18,819 nucleotides of DNA from Gammaproteobacteria bacterium (GTDB taxonomy: Bacteria > Pseudomonadota > Gammaproteobacteria > Arenicellales > DRJH01). The notes under the pieces were generated by a model. The model was given only the letters and a program-made list of their open reading frames with translations, made no database searches and was not told the DNA's origin. Position 1 is the first letter of the stretch, and each line of letters starts with the position of its first letter. Of this stretch, positions 1-7,108 are shown in pieces. The stretch lies in contig DRJH01000477.1 of the NCBI GenBank assembly GCA_011052285.1, forward strand, positions 1 to 18,819, given 5' to 3'. A program made the translations under genes and the position numbers.

Positions 1-151
1 GCTGGAGGCCCGTATCACCACGGTCTGCGAAAACGAAGGTATTGACGCGGTTATGGTGATGCGAGGGCTGCAAGGCGAAACAACGCCCATTCTTGCGCAC
101 GAATTAACCGACATTTGCTTGCTATTCGCTGGCAGACTGACCATCCACTAA
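1..151 (+). CDS. 3' end of an unidentified protein (partial, runs off window start)
   Basis: An open frame entering from the window edge (first whole codon at base 2) reads 49 codons and ends with TAA at 149-151. The visible tail ends ICLLFAGRLTIH. I do not recognise the family. It ends 13 bp before the next start, and the AGGAG ribosome site of that gene lies immediately after this stop, so the two are probably co-transcribed. Because the next gene is phage-like, this is probably another prophage gene, but that is inference from position only. Confidence 0.4.
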   Translation, partial: LEARITTVCENEGIDAVMVMRGLQGETTPILAHELTDICLLFAGRLTIH

Positions 152-164
152 AGGAGCATTCACC

Positions 165-587
165 ATGAGCAAAGCACTGAAACGGGGCTGCCAAGGCGAC
201 GGCGGCGGACGAAAAACGATTGTATTCGATGAAAGCAAAATTAGAGAAATCAAGAAGTTGGGGGCTATACTGAATGTCAGTCAATTGTCCGACTACTTGC
301 AAGTTTCAGAAAGTACCTTTCGAAAAATTCGGGAGCGGCAACCAGAAGTTGGTACGGCTTATAAAAAAGCCCGAGCCCAGGCAATTTTCACAATCGGACA
401 AACCCTTTTTACGAAGGCAGCGAACGGTGATGTAGCAAGCATGATTTTCTGGATGAAAACACAAGCCCACTGGAGCGAGAAAAATATTATCGAGGTCGAA
501 GAAACGCTGTGTCCGACGGTCATAAAGTTGGTAGGGCCAGATTACAAAGAAGATGAAGACGACGATGATTTGCTGTTGGATCAATAG
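165..587 (+). CDS. Small HTH phage protein, terminase-small-subunit type
   Basis: A 140-residue protein. After a Gly/Arg-rich start, residues 38-56 look like a helix-turn-helix (NVSQLSDYLQVSESTFRKI). A second helical block follows, with the segment GDVASMIFWMKTQAHW at 89-104. The pattern of HTH, basic helix and a GD.....FW.KT..HW motif is typical of small DNA-binding phage proteins encoded next to or as terminase small subunits, which recognise packaging sites on phage DNA. Residues 128-136 form an acidic tail (KEDEDDDDL). An AGGAG sequence at 153-157 lies 8 nt before the ATG, so the start is well supported. No large terminase subunit follows: the next gene is a decayed fragment in an overlapping frame, so this is probably an isolated survivor of a degraded prophage. 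It could instead be a prophage regulator. Family call moderate, gene reality high. Confidence 0.6.
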   Translation: MSKALKRGCQGDGGGRKTIVFDESKIREIKKLGAILNVSQLSDYLQVSESTFRKIRERQPEVGTAYKKARAQAIFTIGQTLFTKAANGDVASMIFWMKTQAHWSEKNIIEVEETLCPTVIKLVGPDYKEDEDDDDLLLDQ

Positions 588-820
588 CCCGGGCAGCGGC
601 CAAGATCAAGCTGCGGGCTGAAAGGCGGGTCGGCGAAATGCTTAAGGCCATGGATAAGGCAAGGGGGACGCGATCAAATTCTGATAATTTCACCGGCGGT
701 AACATCGTTCTACCGCCGGACGAAGCCCCAACCCTAGGCCAAATCGGCATAACCAAACAACAATCCAGTGACTGGCAGAAAGTGGCCGGGATAGATGAAG
801 CAGAATTGATAATTGCTTAA
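569..820 (+). pseudogene. Remnant of a phage/plasmid accessory protein family
   Basis: The frame is open from just after a TGA at 566-568 to a TAA at 818-820. Its first ATG is at 638, but the similarity starts earlier: codons 584-637 read IARAAAKIKLRAERRVGE, and the text then runs through MLKAMDKARGT to APTLGQIGITKQQSSDWQKVAGI. This is the recognisable core (R-AERR-GE, then APTL..-GI.K.QSS.WQK.A) of an uncharacterised protein family common on phages and plasmids, usually about 150-250 residues long. Here the N-terminal helical region is missing, no start codon or ribosome site precedes the conserved part, and the C-terminus stops right after the QSS.WQK motif. It also overlaps the end of the preceding gene in another frame. 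I therefore call it a truncated, probably non-functional remnant. A short translated product from 638 cannot be excluded. Confidence 0.55.
656..687 (+). repeat. Degenerate duplicated segment, copy 1 (partner 866-901)
   Basis: Within the remnant gene, this stretch encodes KARGTRSNSDN. It starts AAGGCAAGGGG and ends in the 12-mer AAATTCTGATAA at 676-687. The same beginning (AAGGCACGGGG) and the identical 12-mer recur at 866-901, suggesting two decayed copies of one gene segment. Confidence 0.5.
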
Positions 821-865
821 TTTTTAGGCAACTTTATGGAAAAACCAGAATGGCCTACCGACGAG

Positions 866-901
866 AAGGCACGGGGTAAAGCACGGGGTAAATTCTGATA
901 A
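866..901 (+). repeat. Degenerate duplicated segment, copy 2, with internal 12-bp tandem repeat
   Basis: The 12-bp unit GCACGGGGTAAA occurs twice perfectly in tandem at 869-880 and 881-892, followed by the 12-mer AAATTCTGATAA (890-901) that is also at 676-687. In the frame of the ATG at 836 it reads ...KARGKARGKF and then TGA, a 20-codon ORF. One frame over, it reads ...VNSDK, matching the NSDN of copy 1. This fits a second, frameshifted fragment of the same phage gene family. Confidence 0.5.
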
Positions 902-1361
902 AGAAATTCATACATTCGTAAGCTACTGTTTTTATTAATGAATAATTATCTATTCGGTAGCTGGCAGGCCCACCAGAAACAAACCCTCTCTTGGCCGATT
1001 TTGCTGGAGTTCGGCAATGAATTCGGTAAATTGGCTGATTATTCCCGTGGCTGATTTCCCGGATTTGATCATCAAAATCTGAGCTTATCTGCTCCCTCTG
1101 CCGTGCTTCGGATCCACCCTGGAGGCTGTCCGAGAATAGGAGCTAACCGGTTTTGTCGCTCCTGCAAAACCAGCACTTGCCCCATCCATGGCGTTCATCG
1201 TCAGGGCAAGCGGATTTGGGGCCAGATCCTATGGTGAGGCGAACATTAAGTTGTATTTAACAAAAATCATAGGAGAATTTTGCCAAAGTCGACTTTTGTG
1301 CGGTAGGTTCGCTGTTCCCGAACAGGCTCTTGGCGGGAAAGGATGGAAAACACCAAATTAG
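902..1361. other. Gene-poor region between prophage scar and argE
   Basis: No convincing gene is visible. The stretch is AT-rich at its left end. A 38-codon ORF (938-1054, plus) has an ATG but no ribosome site and no recognisable family. The hairpin repeat at 1128-1180 lies inside. The likely argE promoter begins at 1362. No tRNA or clear phage attachment site was seen. Confidence 0.5.
1128..1180 (+). repeat. REP-like interleaved-hairpin element, copy A
   Basis: A 53-bp element starting GTCCGAGAATAGGAGC, with a second copy at 16239-16287. It contains two interleaved inverted repeats: AGGAGC (1138-1143) with GCTCCT (1158-1163), and GGTTTTG (1149-1155) with CAAAACC (1165-1171). Only about 1 nt separates the 3' arm of stem 1 from the 3' arm of stem 2, so the stems are probably alternatives and not a simultaneous pseudoknot. 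The TAGGAGC...GCTCCT arms resemble the extragenic palindromes (REP) of other gammaproteobacteria. No T-run follows, so it is not a standard terminator. Confidence 0.6.
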
Positions 1362-1390
1362 TTGACGCTATATACTGAAACAGGTACATA
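1362..1390 (+). promoter_or_regulatory. Candidate sigma70 promoter for argE
   Basis: A -35-like TTGACG at 1362-1367 and a -10-like TACATA at 1385-1390 are separated by 17 nt. The transcript would start about 30 nt before the argE ATG at 1428. The -35 is strong and the -10 only partly matches TATAAT. TATACT at 1371-1376 is a better -10 but has no good -35. I see no convincing ArgR operator. Confidence 0.4.
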
Positions 1391-1427
1391 CGTATGTCAC
1401 TATCTATTACTCCAGGGAACTGAATCC

Positions 1428-2594
1428 ATGTCAACAAACCCCGGTCGTAGCCTCGAGATGATTACTAAATTGGTCGGTTATGATACCGTTTCTCGCCATT
1501 CTAACCTCGACCTTGTTGATTTCATTTCTGAATACCTGCGTGGTTTCGGTATCAAAAGCCATCTGGTGTACAACGATACAGGCACAAAAGCCAATATATT
1601 TGCCACAGTGGGCCCCCCTAGTGAACATGGTGTTTTGCTATCCGGGCATCTGGATGTAGTTCCGGTTGATGGTCAGGCCTGGAACTCCAATCCTTTCAAG
1701 GTCGTCAGCCACAACCGACGCTTATACGGAAGAGGTACAGCGGACATGAAAAGCTTCATCGCTCTGGCTCTGGCCCGAGTGCCGGATATGCTGGCGGCCC
1801 GGCTCAAGCAACCTATCCACTTTGGCTTCAGCTATGATGAAGAAATTGGCTGCCTGGGAGCACCATCGATGATTGCAGCGATACAACAGCAGCTGCCTGC
1901 AATCGATGCGGTGATTGTAGGTGAGCCCACATCAATGCAGGTAGTCAAGGCCCACAAGGGTATTTGTGTCTTTCATACCTGTGTTCACGGCCACGAGGCC
2001 CACTCCAGCCAGATGGATCGTGGTGTCAGTGCGGTAATGACCGCGGCTCGGCTGGTCAACTGGATACGCGACCAAGGTCTGCATAATGCGGTTACTGCTT
2101 TGCCTAACAGCCTGTTTTCACCACCGGCTACAACCCTGCACGTTGGCATAATCAAGGGCGGAACCGCCGTTAATATCATCTCCGGGGACTGCGAATTTCA
2201 ATGGGATCTACGCAATATCCCAGAGGACGATCCACAGTCCATGCTGCGTCTGTTCAACGACTACTGTGAACAGACCATCGTCCCTGACATGCGCCTGGTT
2301 GGACAGGATTGTAGTATCACCACCGCACAACAGGCTGCGGCTCCGGCCATGCGAGCGGAACCACATGGCCGGGCTGAAGCGCTCTGCCAGCGCCTGCTTG
2401 GATGCCACGATTCCACAGCAGTCTCCTATGCTACCGAAGGCGGACAATTCCAGAAGGCCGGCTATTCCACTATTGTTTGTGGTCCAGGCAGTATCGACCA
2501 GGCCCACCAGGCCGATGAATACGTTGAATTATCACAAATAGAAAAGGCTGAGGTTTTTCTGAGCCGCCTGATTCACCAACAAATTCACCAATAA
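1428..2594 (+). CDS. argE: Acetylornithine deacetylase (M20 metallopeptidase family)
   Basis: A 388-residue cytosolic enzyme that would hydrolyse N-acetylornithine to ornithine and acetate in arginine biosynthesis. The length matches E. coli ArgE (about 383). M20 metal-site motifs are all present: SGHLDVVPV with His74 and Asp76, YGRGTADMKSF with bridging Asp106, DEEIG with Glu138/Glu139, GEPTSM with Glu166, and the late GPGSIDQAHQADEYV with the final His ligand. The dimerisation-domain motif GHEAHSS is also present. The ATG at 1428 is chosen because AGGGAA lies about 9 nt upstream. An in-frame TTG at 1362 overlaps the likely promoter -35 and would add a non-conserved 22-residue extension. The gene stands alone, with no other arg genes nearby. 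A related M20 enzyme such as succinyl-diaminopimelate desuccinylase is less likely given the ArgE-like motif wording. Confidence 0.88.
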   Translation: MSTNPGRSLEMITKLVGYDTVSRHSNLDLVDFISEYLRGFGIKSHLVYNDTGTKANIFATVGPPSEHGVLLSGHLDVVPVDGQAWNSNPFKVVSHNRRLYGRGTADMKSFIALALARVPDMLAARLKQPIHFGFSYDEEIGCLGAPSMIAAIQQQLPAIDAVIVGEPTSMQVVKAHKGICVFHTCVHGHEAHSSQMDRGVSAVMTAARLVNWIRDQGLHNAVTALPNSLFSPPATTLHVGIIKGGTAVNIISGDCEFQWDLRNIPEDDPQSMLRLFNDYCEQTIVPDMRLVGQDCSITTAQQAAAPAMRAEPHGRAEALCQRLLGCHDSTAVSYATEGGQFQKAGYSTIVCGPGSIDQAHQADEYVELSQIEKAEVFLSRLIHQQIHQ

Positions 2595-2605
2595 AAGGCT
2601 GAGCC

Positions 2606-2647
2606 ATGTTACACAAATTTCAGCCATCACTACCCTCATGCGTCTGA
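2606..2647 (+). CDS. Possible 13-residue leader peptide, coupled to MFS gene
   Basis: A short ORF (MLHKFQPSLPSCV, stop TGA at 2645-2647) has a good ribosome site, AAAAGG at 2593-2598, 7 nt before its ATG. It ends 10 nt inside the following MFS gene, whose own ATG at 2638 has no visible ribosome site. The arrangement would allow terminating ribosomes to restart at 2638 (translational coupling). This is inference from layout only; no family is recognisable. Confidence 0.35.
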   Translation: MLHKFQPSLPSCV

Positions 2648-3939
2648 GTACTGGCCTCTTGCGTGATCCCCAGGTTCGGGCCTGGGCACTGTATGATTTT
2701 GCCAATTCGGCCTTTGCAACAACGGTCATGGCTGGTTTTTTTCCATTATTTTTCAAGCAATACTGGAGCAGTGGTGTCGATGCAAGCGTCAGCACTTCAA
2801 GACTCGGCATTGCCAGTGCTGCGGCCAGTACACTAATCCTGGTGCTGGCCCCCCTGCTCGGCGCTCTGGCCGATGCCGGCAGTTACCGCAAGTGTTTTCT
2901 GGGCTTGTTTGCCCTACTCGGCGTCGTGGCCACCGCCAGCCTCTATTTTATCGCACAAGGCCAGTGGCTGTGGGCTTTGATCGGCCTGGTACTGGGCTTG
3001 ATTGGGTTCTCCGGGGCCAATATTTTCTATGATTCGCTACTGCCCTCGATCACCAAAACCGAACACTTCGATAGTGTCTCGGCCATTGGATTTTCACTGG
3101 GCTACCTGGGTGGTGGCTTGCTGTTTGCCGTGGATGTTCTGCTGCTGCTCAGACCACACTGGTTCGGCATCACCGATGCCGCCACTGCCGTGCGTCTGGC
3201 CTTTCTCAGTGTTGCAATCTGGTGGCTGGTATTTTCATTGCCGCTACTGCGGCAAGTCCGGGAAACCGGCAACAGGCAAGCAATCGGATTACCCGGTGCC
3301 GGCAAGCTGGCCTGGCAGCGACTGCGTGGGACTTTTTCCGAACTGCGAAAGCTCAAGGCCGTAACGACATTTCTCATCGCCTACTGGCTCTACATTGATG
3401 CCGTCGACACCATTGTGCGTATGGCCATTGATTACGGGCTGTCGATCGGCCTGCAGAGTAATGGCCTCATACTGGCCCTGTTGATTACCCAGTTCGTCAG
3501 TTTTCCGGCCGCACTGGTCTTTGGAGTACTCGGCAAGCGGATCGGCCCTAAAGCCGGCATTCTGATCGGGCTGTCGGTGTATGTCGCCGCATCGGCCTGG
3601 GCCGCGTTTATTCAGCACAGCTGGGAATTCTATGCCCTGGCCGCGGCAATCGGCCTGGTGCAGGGTGGAGTACAATCACTTTCGCGGTCACTATTTGCCC
3701 GCTTGGTCCCAGCAGACCGACCCGCTGAATATTTCGGTTTTTATAATATGCTCGGCAAGTTTGCAGCAATTTTTGGACCACTGTTAATTGCCGTTACTGC
3801 CAGCTTGACCACCAACCCCCGCATCGCTATGTCATCAATCGTGCTTCTGCTGTTGGCCGGGATGCTGCTACTGTGGCGGGTCAACACCGAACAAGGGGCC
3901 CGTCAGGCACTTATGAGCGCAGCCGATAGCCGCGTTTGA
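2638..3939 (+). CDS. MFS transporter, UMF1 / Atg22-like family
   Basis: A 433-residue integral membrane protein with about 12 hydrophobic spans in two halves, joined by a basic cytoplasmic loop around residues 200-235. The N-terminal signature ALYDFANSAF (residues 17-26) followed by a long first helix is characteristic of the UMF1/Atg22-like branch of the major facilitator superfamily, whose yeast member exports amino acids from the vacuole. A second-half motif, GLVQGGVQSLSRSLFARLVP, fits the same branch. The substrate in bacteria is not known; an amino-acid or nucleoside-type solute is a guess. The ATG at 2638 lacks a good ribosome site and may depend on coupling to the short leader ORF upstream. 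It lies 43 bp after argE in the same direction, so co-transcription is likely. Its last 29 bp overlap the convergent ABC permease gene. Confidence 0.8.
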   Translation: MRLSTGLLRDPQVRAWALYDFANSAFATTVMAGFFPLFFKQYWSSGVDASVSTSRLGIASAAASTLILVLAPLLGALADAGSYRKCFLGLFALLGVVATASLYFIAQGQWLWALIGLVLGLIGFSGANIFYDSLLPSITKTEHFDSVSAIGFSLGYLGGGLLFAVDVLLLLRPHWFGITDAATAVRLAFLSVAIWWLVFSLPLLRQVRETGNRQAIGLPGAGKLAWQRLRGTFSELRKLKAVTTFLIAYWLYIDAVDTIVRMAIDYGLSIGLQSNGLILALLITQFVSFPAALVFGVLGKRIGPKAGILIGLSVYVAASAWAAFIQHSWEFYALAAAIGLVQGGVQSLSRSLFARLVPADRPAEYFGFYNMLGKFAAIFGPLLIAVTASLTTNPRIAMSSIVLLLLAGMLLLWRVNTEQGARQALMSAADSRV

Positions 3940-4684
3940 GTAATACCAAATCGGCGACAAACATCACGGTGATAAAAGTGAGCACCACCACGATTGACAG
4001 GCGGACATCAATATCCGATGTCCCCAACACGCCCAAGCGAAAACCATCGATCATGTAGAGAATCGGGTTAATACGGGCAATGCTCTGCCAGAAGTCCGGT
4101 AACAATGTGATGGAAAAAAATACCCCACCCAGATAGGTCAAAGGGGTCAATACGAAGGTCGGGATAATCGAGATATCATCGAAGGTACGGGCAAACAAGG
4201 CATTGAAGAAGCCGGCCAGAGAGAAAAGCACCGAAGTTCCCAACATCATCACGATGGATAGCGGCCAGTTGACCACGGTGACATTACTGAACAGTAAGGC
4301 CACAATCGCCACCACAACCCCGACAGCGAGGCCGCGCAGCACGCCGCCGAGCACGTAGCCGAGTAAAATAATCGCTGACGGCATTGGTGACACCAACATT
4401 TCTTCGACATTTCGTTGAAACTTGGCACTGAAGAATGATGAGGACACGTTAGCATAAGAATTGGTAATCACTGCCATCATCACCAATCCTGGAACAATAA
4501 AATCCATGTACTGTCGTCCACCCATGCTACCGATACGAGAACCGATCAAGCTACCAAAAATCACAAAATACAGCGAAGTAGTGACCACCGGTGGAACCAA
4601 CGTCTGTGGCCAGATTCTCAGTACCCGGCTAGCCTCCTTACGGGTGAGCGTCAATAAAGCAGTCCATAATTGCCCCACAGTCAT
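3911..4684 (-). CDS. yadH: ABC-2 type export permease (YadH-like)
   Basis: A 257-residue inner-membrane permease with a cytosolic N-terminus and about six hydrophobic helices. It has the ABC-2 layout: an early RIWPQTLVPPVVTTSLYFVIFG helix region, a YMDFIVPGLVMM segment, the coupling region FQRNVEEMLVSPMP, and a late helix beginning LTPLTYLGGVFF. These match E. coli YadH and relatives, whose substrate is unknown. An in-frame GTG at 4690 overlaps the stop of the ATPase gene, but the ribosome site GAGGA lies only 3 nt from it and about 9-10 nt from the ATG at 4684, so I take the ATG. It is translated from the same message as the upstream ATPase, with a 2-nt gap. Its 3' end runs 29 bp into the convergent MFS gene, leaving no room for a terminator between them. 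Confidence 0.8.
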   Translation of the reverse strand: MTVGQLWTALLTLTRKEASRVLRIWPQTLVPPVVTTSLYFVIFGSLIGSRIGSMGGRQYMDFIVPGLVMMAVITNSYANVSSSFFSAKFQRNVEEMLVSPMPSAIILLGYVLGGVLRGLAVGVVVAIVALLFSNVTVVNWPLSIVMMLGTSVLFSLAGFFNALFARTFDDISIIPTFVLTPLTYLGGVFFSITLLPDFWQSIARINPILYMIDGFRLGVLGTSDIDVRLSIVVVLTFITVMFVADLVLLKRGYRLRS

Positions 4685-4686
4685 CG

Positions 4687-5628
4687 TCACACTTCCTCTT
4701 TATTGTTATTCTTGACATTGCTACCCACCAGACCCAGAAACAGGGTTTCCAGTCGGTTACTCTTGTTGCGCATACTCAAAACCCGGATGTGGTGGTGTTC
4801 CAGGGTCGAAAATACCGGGCTCAAACCGATGGTACGATCCACTTCGACTTCCAGAGTTTCCGGATCGGTCAACACCCACTGCCACTGGGTTACTTCTGGC
4901 AATGCTGTCTGCGGGGTCGCCAGGTCAAGAATCACGGTCTGGTGCTGCAGGCGGTGCAATAACTGCTGCATATTGGTGTGCTCCACCAATTCCCCGTGAT
5001 TGATAATGGCAATATTGCGGCACAAATTCTCCGCTTCCTCAAGATAGTGGGTGGTCAGGATAATGGTCACCCCTTCGGCATTGATCTGCCGCAAAAAAGT
5101 CCACATCGAAGCCCTTAGCTCAATATCGACACCGGCGGTAGGTTCGTCGAGAATCAGCAGTTTTGGCTGGTGTACCAGGGCGCGAGCAATCATCAGCCGT
5201 CGTTTCATGCCCCCAGACAGTTCACGGGCCACATCGTGGCGTTTTTCCCATAACCCCAATTGGCGAAGAAACCGCTCACATCGGGACCTGGCCTGGGTCC
5301 GTGGTATACCGTAGTAACCGGCTTGATTGAGGATAATTTGCTCGACTTTTTCGAACATATTGAAGTTAAATTCCTGTGGAACCACCGCGATCAACGATTT
5401 GGCACGGGAAAAATCCTGGTCAATATCGACACCAAACACCTTGACCGAACCCGCTGTCTTATTAATCAACGACACGACCACCCCGATGGTTGTCGATTTT
5501 CCTGCACCATTTGGCCCCAGGAGGGCAAAAAAATCACCGGCATCGACCTCCAGGTCAATACCCTTAAGCGCTTCAACACCGTTGTGGTACGTCTTACGCA
5601 GACCGCGTATGGATAATGCTTTGTTCAT
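4687..5628 (-). CDS. yadG: ABC transporter ATP-binding protein (YadG-like)
   Basis: A 313-residue ATPase that would power the adjacent YadH-like permease. It has all ATP-binding-cassette motifs in order: Walker A GPNGAGKS (38-45, Lys44), Q-loop Gln85 in VVPQEF, signature LSGGM (137-141), Walker B LLILDEP (157-163, Asp161/Glu162) and H-loop His194 in TTHYLEEAE. The C-terminal 90 residues form the accessory region common in ABC-2 exporter ATPases. Length is close to E. coli YadG (about 308). The ATG at 5628 is preceded by a weak GGGTGG about 6-7 nt upstream. It is divergent from the histidine phosphatase gene with an 86-bp shared upstream region. Drug, polysaccharide or lipid export cannot be told apart from sequence. 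Confidence 0.85.
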   Translation of the reverse strand: MNKALSIRGLRKTYHNGVEALKGIDLEVDAGDFFALLGPNGAGKSTTIGVVVSLINKTAGSVKVFGVDIDQDFSRAKSLIAVVPQEFNFNMFEKVEQIILNQAGYYGIPRTQARSRCERFLRQLGLWEKRHDVARELSGGMKRRLMIARALVHQPKLLILDEPTAGVDIELRASMWTFLRQINAEGVTIILTTHYLEEAENLCRNIAIINHGELVEHTNMQQLLHRLQHQTVILDLATPQTALPEVTQWQWVLTDPETLEVEVDRTIGLSPVFSTLEHHHIRVLSMRNKSNRLETLFLGLVGSNVKNNNKEEV

Positions 5629-5643
5629 AAAACCACCCGAGTC

Positions 5644-5673
5644 TTGTACAGGGCGTGCATTCTGCCATACTAT
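5644..5673 (+). promoter_or_regulatory. Candidate promoter for the phosphatase-coq7 pair
   Basis: TTGTAC (5644-5649) and TACTAT (5668-5673) are separated by 18 nt, on the plus strand about 40 nt before the phosphatase ATG. An upstream ATG at 5655 falls inside this element, which supports the start at 5715. Confidence 0.4.
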
Positions 5674-5686
5674 TCGCCCCTAACAA
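5659..5686 (-). promoter_or_regulatory. Candidate promoter for the yadGH pair
   Basis: Read on the minus strand, TTGTTA (5681-5686) and CAGAAT (5659-5664) are spaced by 16 nt, each matching 4 of 6 consensus bases. It would overlap the plus-strand promoter face to face. Weak evidence. Confidence 0.28.
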
Positions 5687-5714
5687 CCCCATTGTTCATC
5701 CTAAACTCGACTTC

Positions 5715-6347
5715 ATGACCACAATTATTGATTTCATCCGCCACGGCGAACCTGTAGGCGGGCGGCGTTATCGCGGTAGTGGAATCGATGATCCATTATC
5801 TGTGCTGGGCTGGCAACAGATGTGGGATAATGTTGGTCAGCGACCGGGTTGGCAGCGTATTATCAGCTCTCCCCTGTGTCGTTGTCACGCGTTTGCAACG
5901 GCATTAGCGAGCAGACAACGGGTACCACTGGAGATTAGAACCGCCTTCAAGGAGGTCAGCTTTGGTAGCTGGGAAGGTCGTAGCCGTAGTGAACTGCGCA
6001 AACAGGATCCGCTTGCCTTCAAAACCTTTTACCAGGATCCAGTGCAACATCGCCCTCCTGGTGCCGAGGCTCTGGTGGACTTTGGGCAACGCATCGGCCA
6101 CGCCTACCAACGACTACTGTACGACTATCCCCACCAACATTTATTGGTTGTTGCCCATTCCGGGGTTATCCGGGCTGCCATCGGTCATATTCTGCAGGCC
6201 CCCGTTCAAGGCTGGTTTCGTATCCGGGTCGACAACGGTGCACTAACCCGAATCAAACACACGGGCGGTAATAACCTGCTGTACTACCATAATTTGCGTT
6301 ACTCTTCTGAGCGAACCGGATGTGCTGATCAACGGGGAGGCAGTTAA
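5715..6347 (+). CDS. Histidine phosphatase family protein (phosphoglycerate mutase-like)
   Basis: A 210-residue cytosolic phosphatase of the branch-1 histidine acid phosphatase fold. The RHGE motif carries the catalytic Arg9 and His10, which is phosphorylated in this family. Further active-site elements are Arg56 in SPLCRCHA, Glu80 in the FKEVSFGSWEG segment, and the second catalytic His148 in VVAHSGVIRA. The FGxWEG motif and size resemble alpha-ribazole phosphatase (CobC) and GpmB-like enzymes, but no cobalamin genes are nearby, so the substrate is open. The ATG at 5715 is used because the upstream ATG at 5655 would lie inside the promoter and add residues before the conserved strand leading to RHG. 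The gene ends 3 nt before coq7 and almost certainly shares its message. Confidence 0.8.
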   Translation: MTTIIDFIRHGEPVGGRRYRGSGIDDPLSVLGWQQMWDNVGQRPGWQRIISSPLCRCHAFATALASRQRVPLEIRTAFKEVSFGSWEGRSRSELRKQDPLAFKTFYQDPVQHRPPGAEALVDFGQRIGHAYQRLLYDYPHQHLLVVAHSGVIRAAIGHILQAPVQGWFRIRVDNGALTRIKHTGGNNLLYYHNLRYSSERTGCADQRGGS

Positions 6348-6350
6348 CTC

Positions 6351-6995
6351 ATGCAACAACGACAATACAGTCCACTCGATCACTGGTTGATGGAGGTGCA
6401 ACACGGTCTTGAGACGGTGTTCGGAAGTCCCCAGGCCACCGGGAGACCTGACCCAGCAGCCAAGACCCCGGAAGGCAACCTCGATGCTCGGCAGAAACGC
6501 CTGGCGGGAAGACTGATGCGTATCAACCATAGTGGCGAAGTCTGTGCCCAAGCCCTGTATCAGGGTCAAGCCATGGCGTGCAAAAATCCCGTGATAAAAG
6601 AAAAACTGGGCCGGGCAGCAGCCGAGGAAAGTGATCACCTGCTCTGGTGCCAGCGACGCCTGGCAGCACTGGATAGTCGCAAGAGTCTGCTCAACCCTTT
6701 ATGGTATACCGGCTCTTTGATGATCGGCTTGGCTACAGGCATCATCGGTGACCGGGCAAGCCTGGGTTTTTTACGAGAAACCGAGCAACAGGTCACCCAA
6801 CACCTCTACCGCCATATCCAGCGCCTGCCGCAAGGAGACCACCGCAGTCGCCAGGTACTACAACAAATGCAACTAGATGAACGTCAGCACGCGTCCACCG
6901 CCACAGAAACCGGTGCCGCTGAATTACCTGGCATCGTAAAAAAAGTGATGGAACTGAGCGCGAAAGTGATGACCGGGACAACGTTCTGGTTATGA
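6351..6995 (+). CDS. coq7: Demethoxyubiquinone hydroxylase (Coq7/CLK-1 type)
   Basis: A 214-residue di-iron monooxygenase that hydroxylates C6 of the demethoxyubiquinone ring, the penultimate step of aerobic ubiquinone synthesis, at the membrane surface. Carboxylate and histidine ligands are recognisable by alignment with known family members: Glu63 in NHSGEVCAQ, Glu93 and His96 in AEESDH, Glu145 in ETEQQ, and Glu177 and His180 in LDERQH. The length equals the usual bacterial and mitochondrial catalytic unit. A hydrophobic hairpin at 115-140 (PLWYTGSLMIGLATGIIG) fits membrane docking. GGGAGG about 10 nt upstream of the ATG supports the start. Coq7 does the job of UbiF, which enteric bacteria use, so its presence argues against an enteric host. 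Confidence 0.93.
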   Translation: MQQRQYSPLDHWLMEVQHGLETVFGSPQATGRPDPAAKTPEGNLDARQKRLAGRLMRINHSGEVCAQALYQGQAMACKNPVIKEKLGRAAAEESDHLLWCQRRLAALDSRKSLLNPLWYTGSLMIGLATGIIGDRASLGFLRETEQQVTQHLYRHIQRLPQGDHRSRQVLQQMQLDERQHASTATETGAAELPGIVKKVMELSAKVMTGTTFWL

Positions 6996-7050
6996 TCGTC
7001 ATGCCTTCCATCCCCCAAAAGTGGCTGGCATTTCATACGCTGCACTGTGC

Positions 7051-7084
7051 TTGGCCATTCACTCACATTGGCCACCCACTCACA
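7051..7084 (+). repeat. 17-bp tandem duplication between coq7 and the arsC-like gene
   Basis: The unit TTGGCCATTCACTCACA (7051-7067) is followed directly by TTGGCCACCCACTCACA (7068-7084), differing at two adjacent bases. It lies in the 113-bp space between two convergent genes. No terminator-like hairpin with a T-run is seen there; a small GGAA-TTGTG-TTCC hairpin lies just downstream. Confidence 0.6.
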
Positions 7085-7108
7085 CGGAATTGTGTTCCTC
7101 TCCGGAGA

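Noticed and set aside
1138..1171. True H-type pseudoknot in the repeat
   Set aside because: Only one (copy A) to three (copy B) nucleotides are available to span the 6-bp first stem, which is tight or impossible; alternative hairpins fit better.
1362..1427. N-terminal extension of ArgE from a TTG at 1362
   Set aside because: It overlaps the likely promoter -35, adds non-conserved residues, and the ATG at 1428 has a proper ribosome site.
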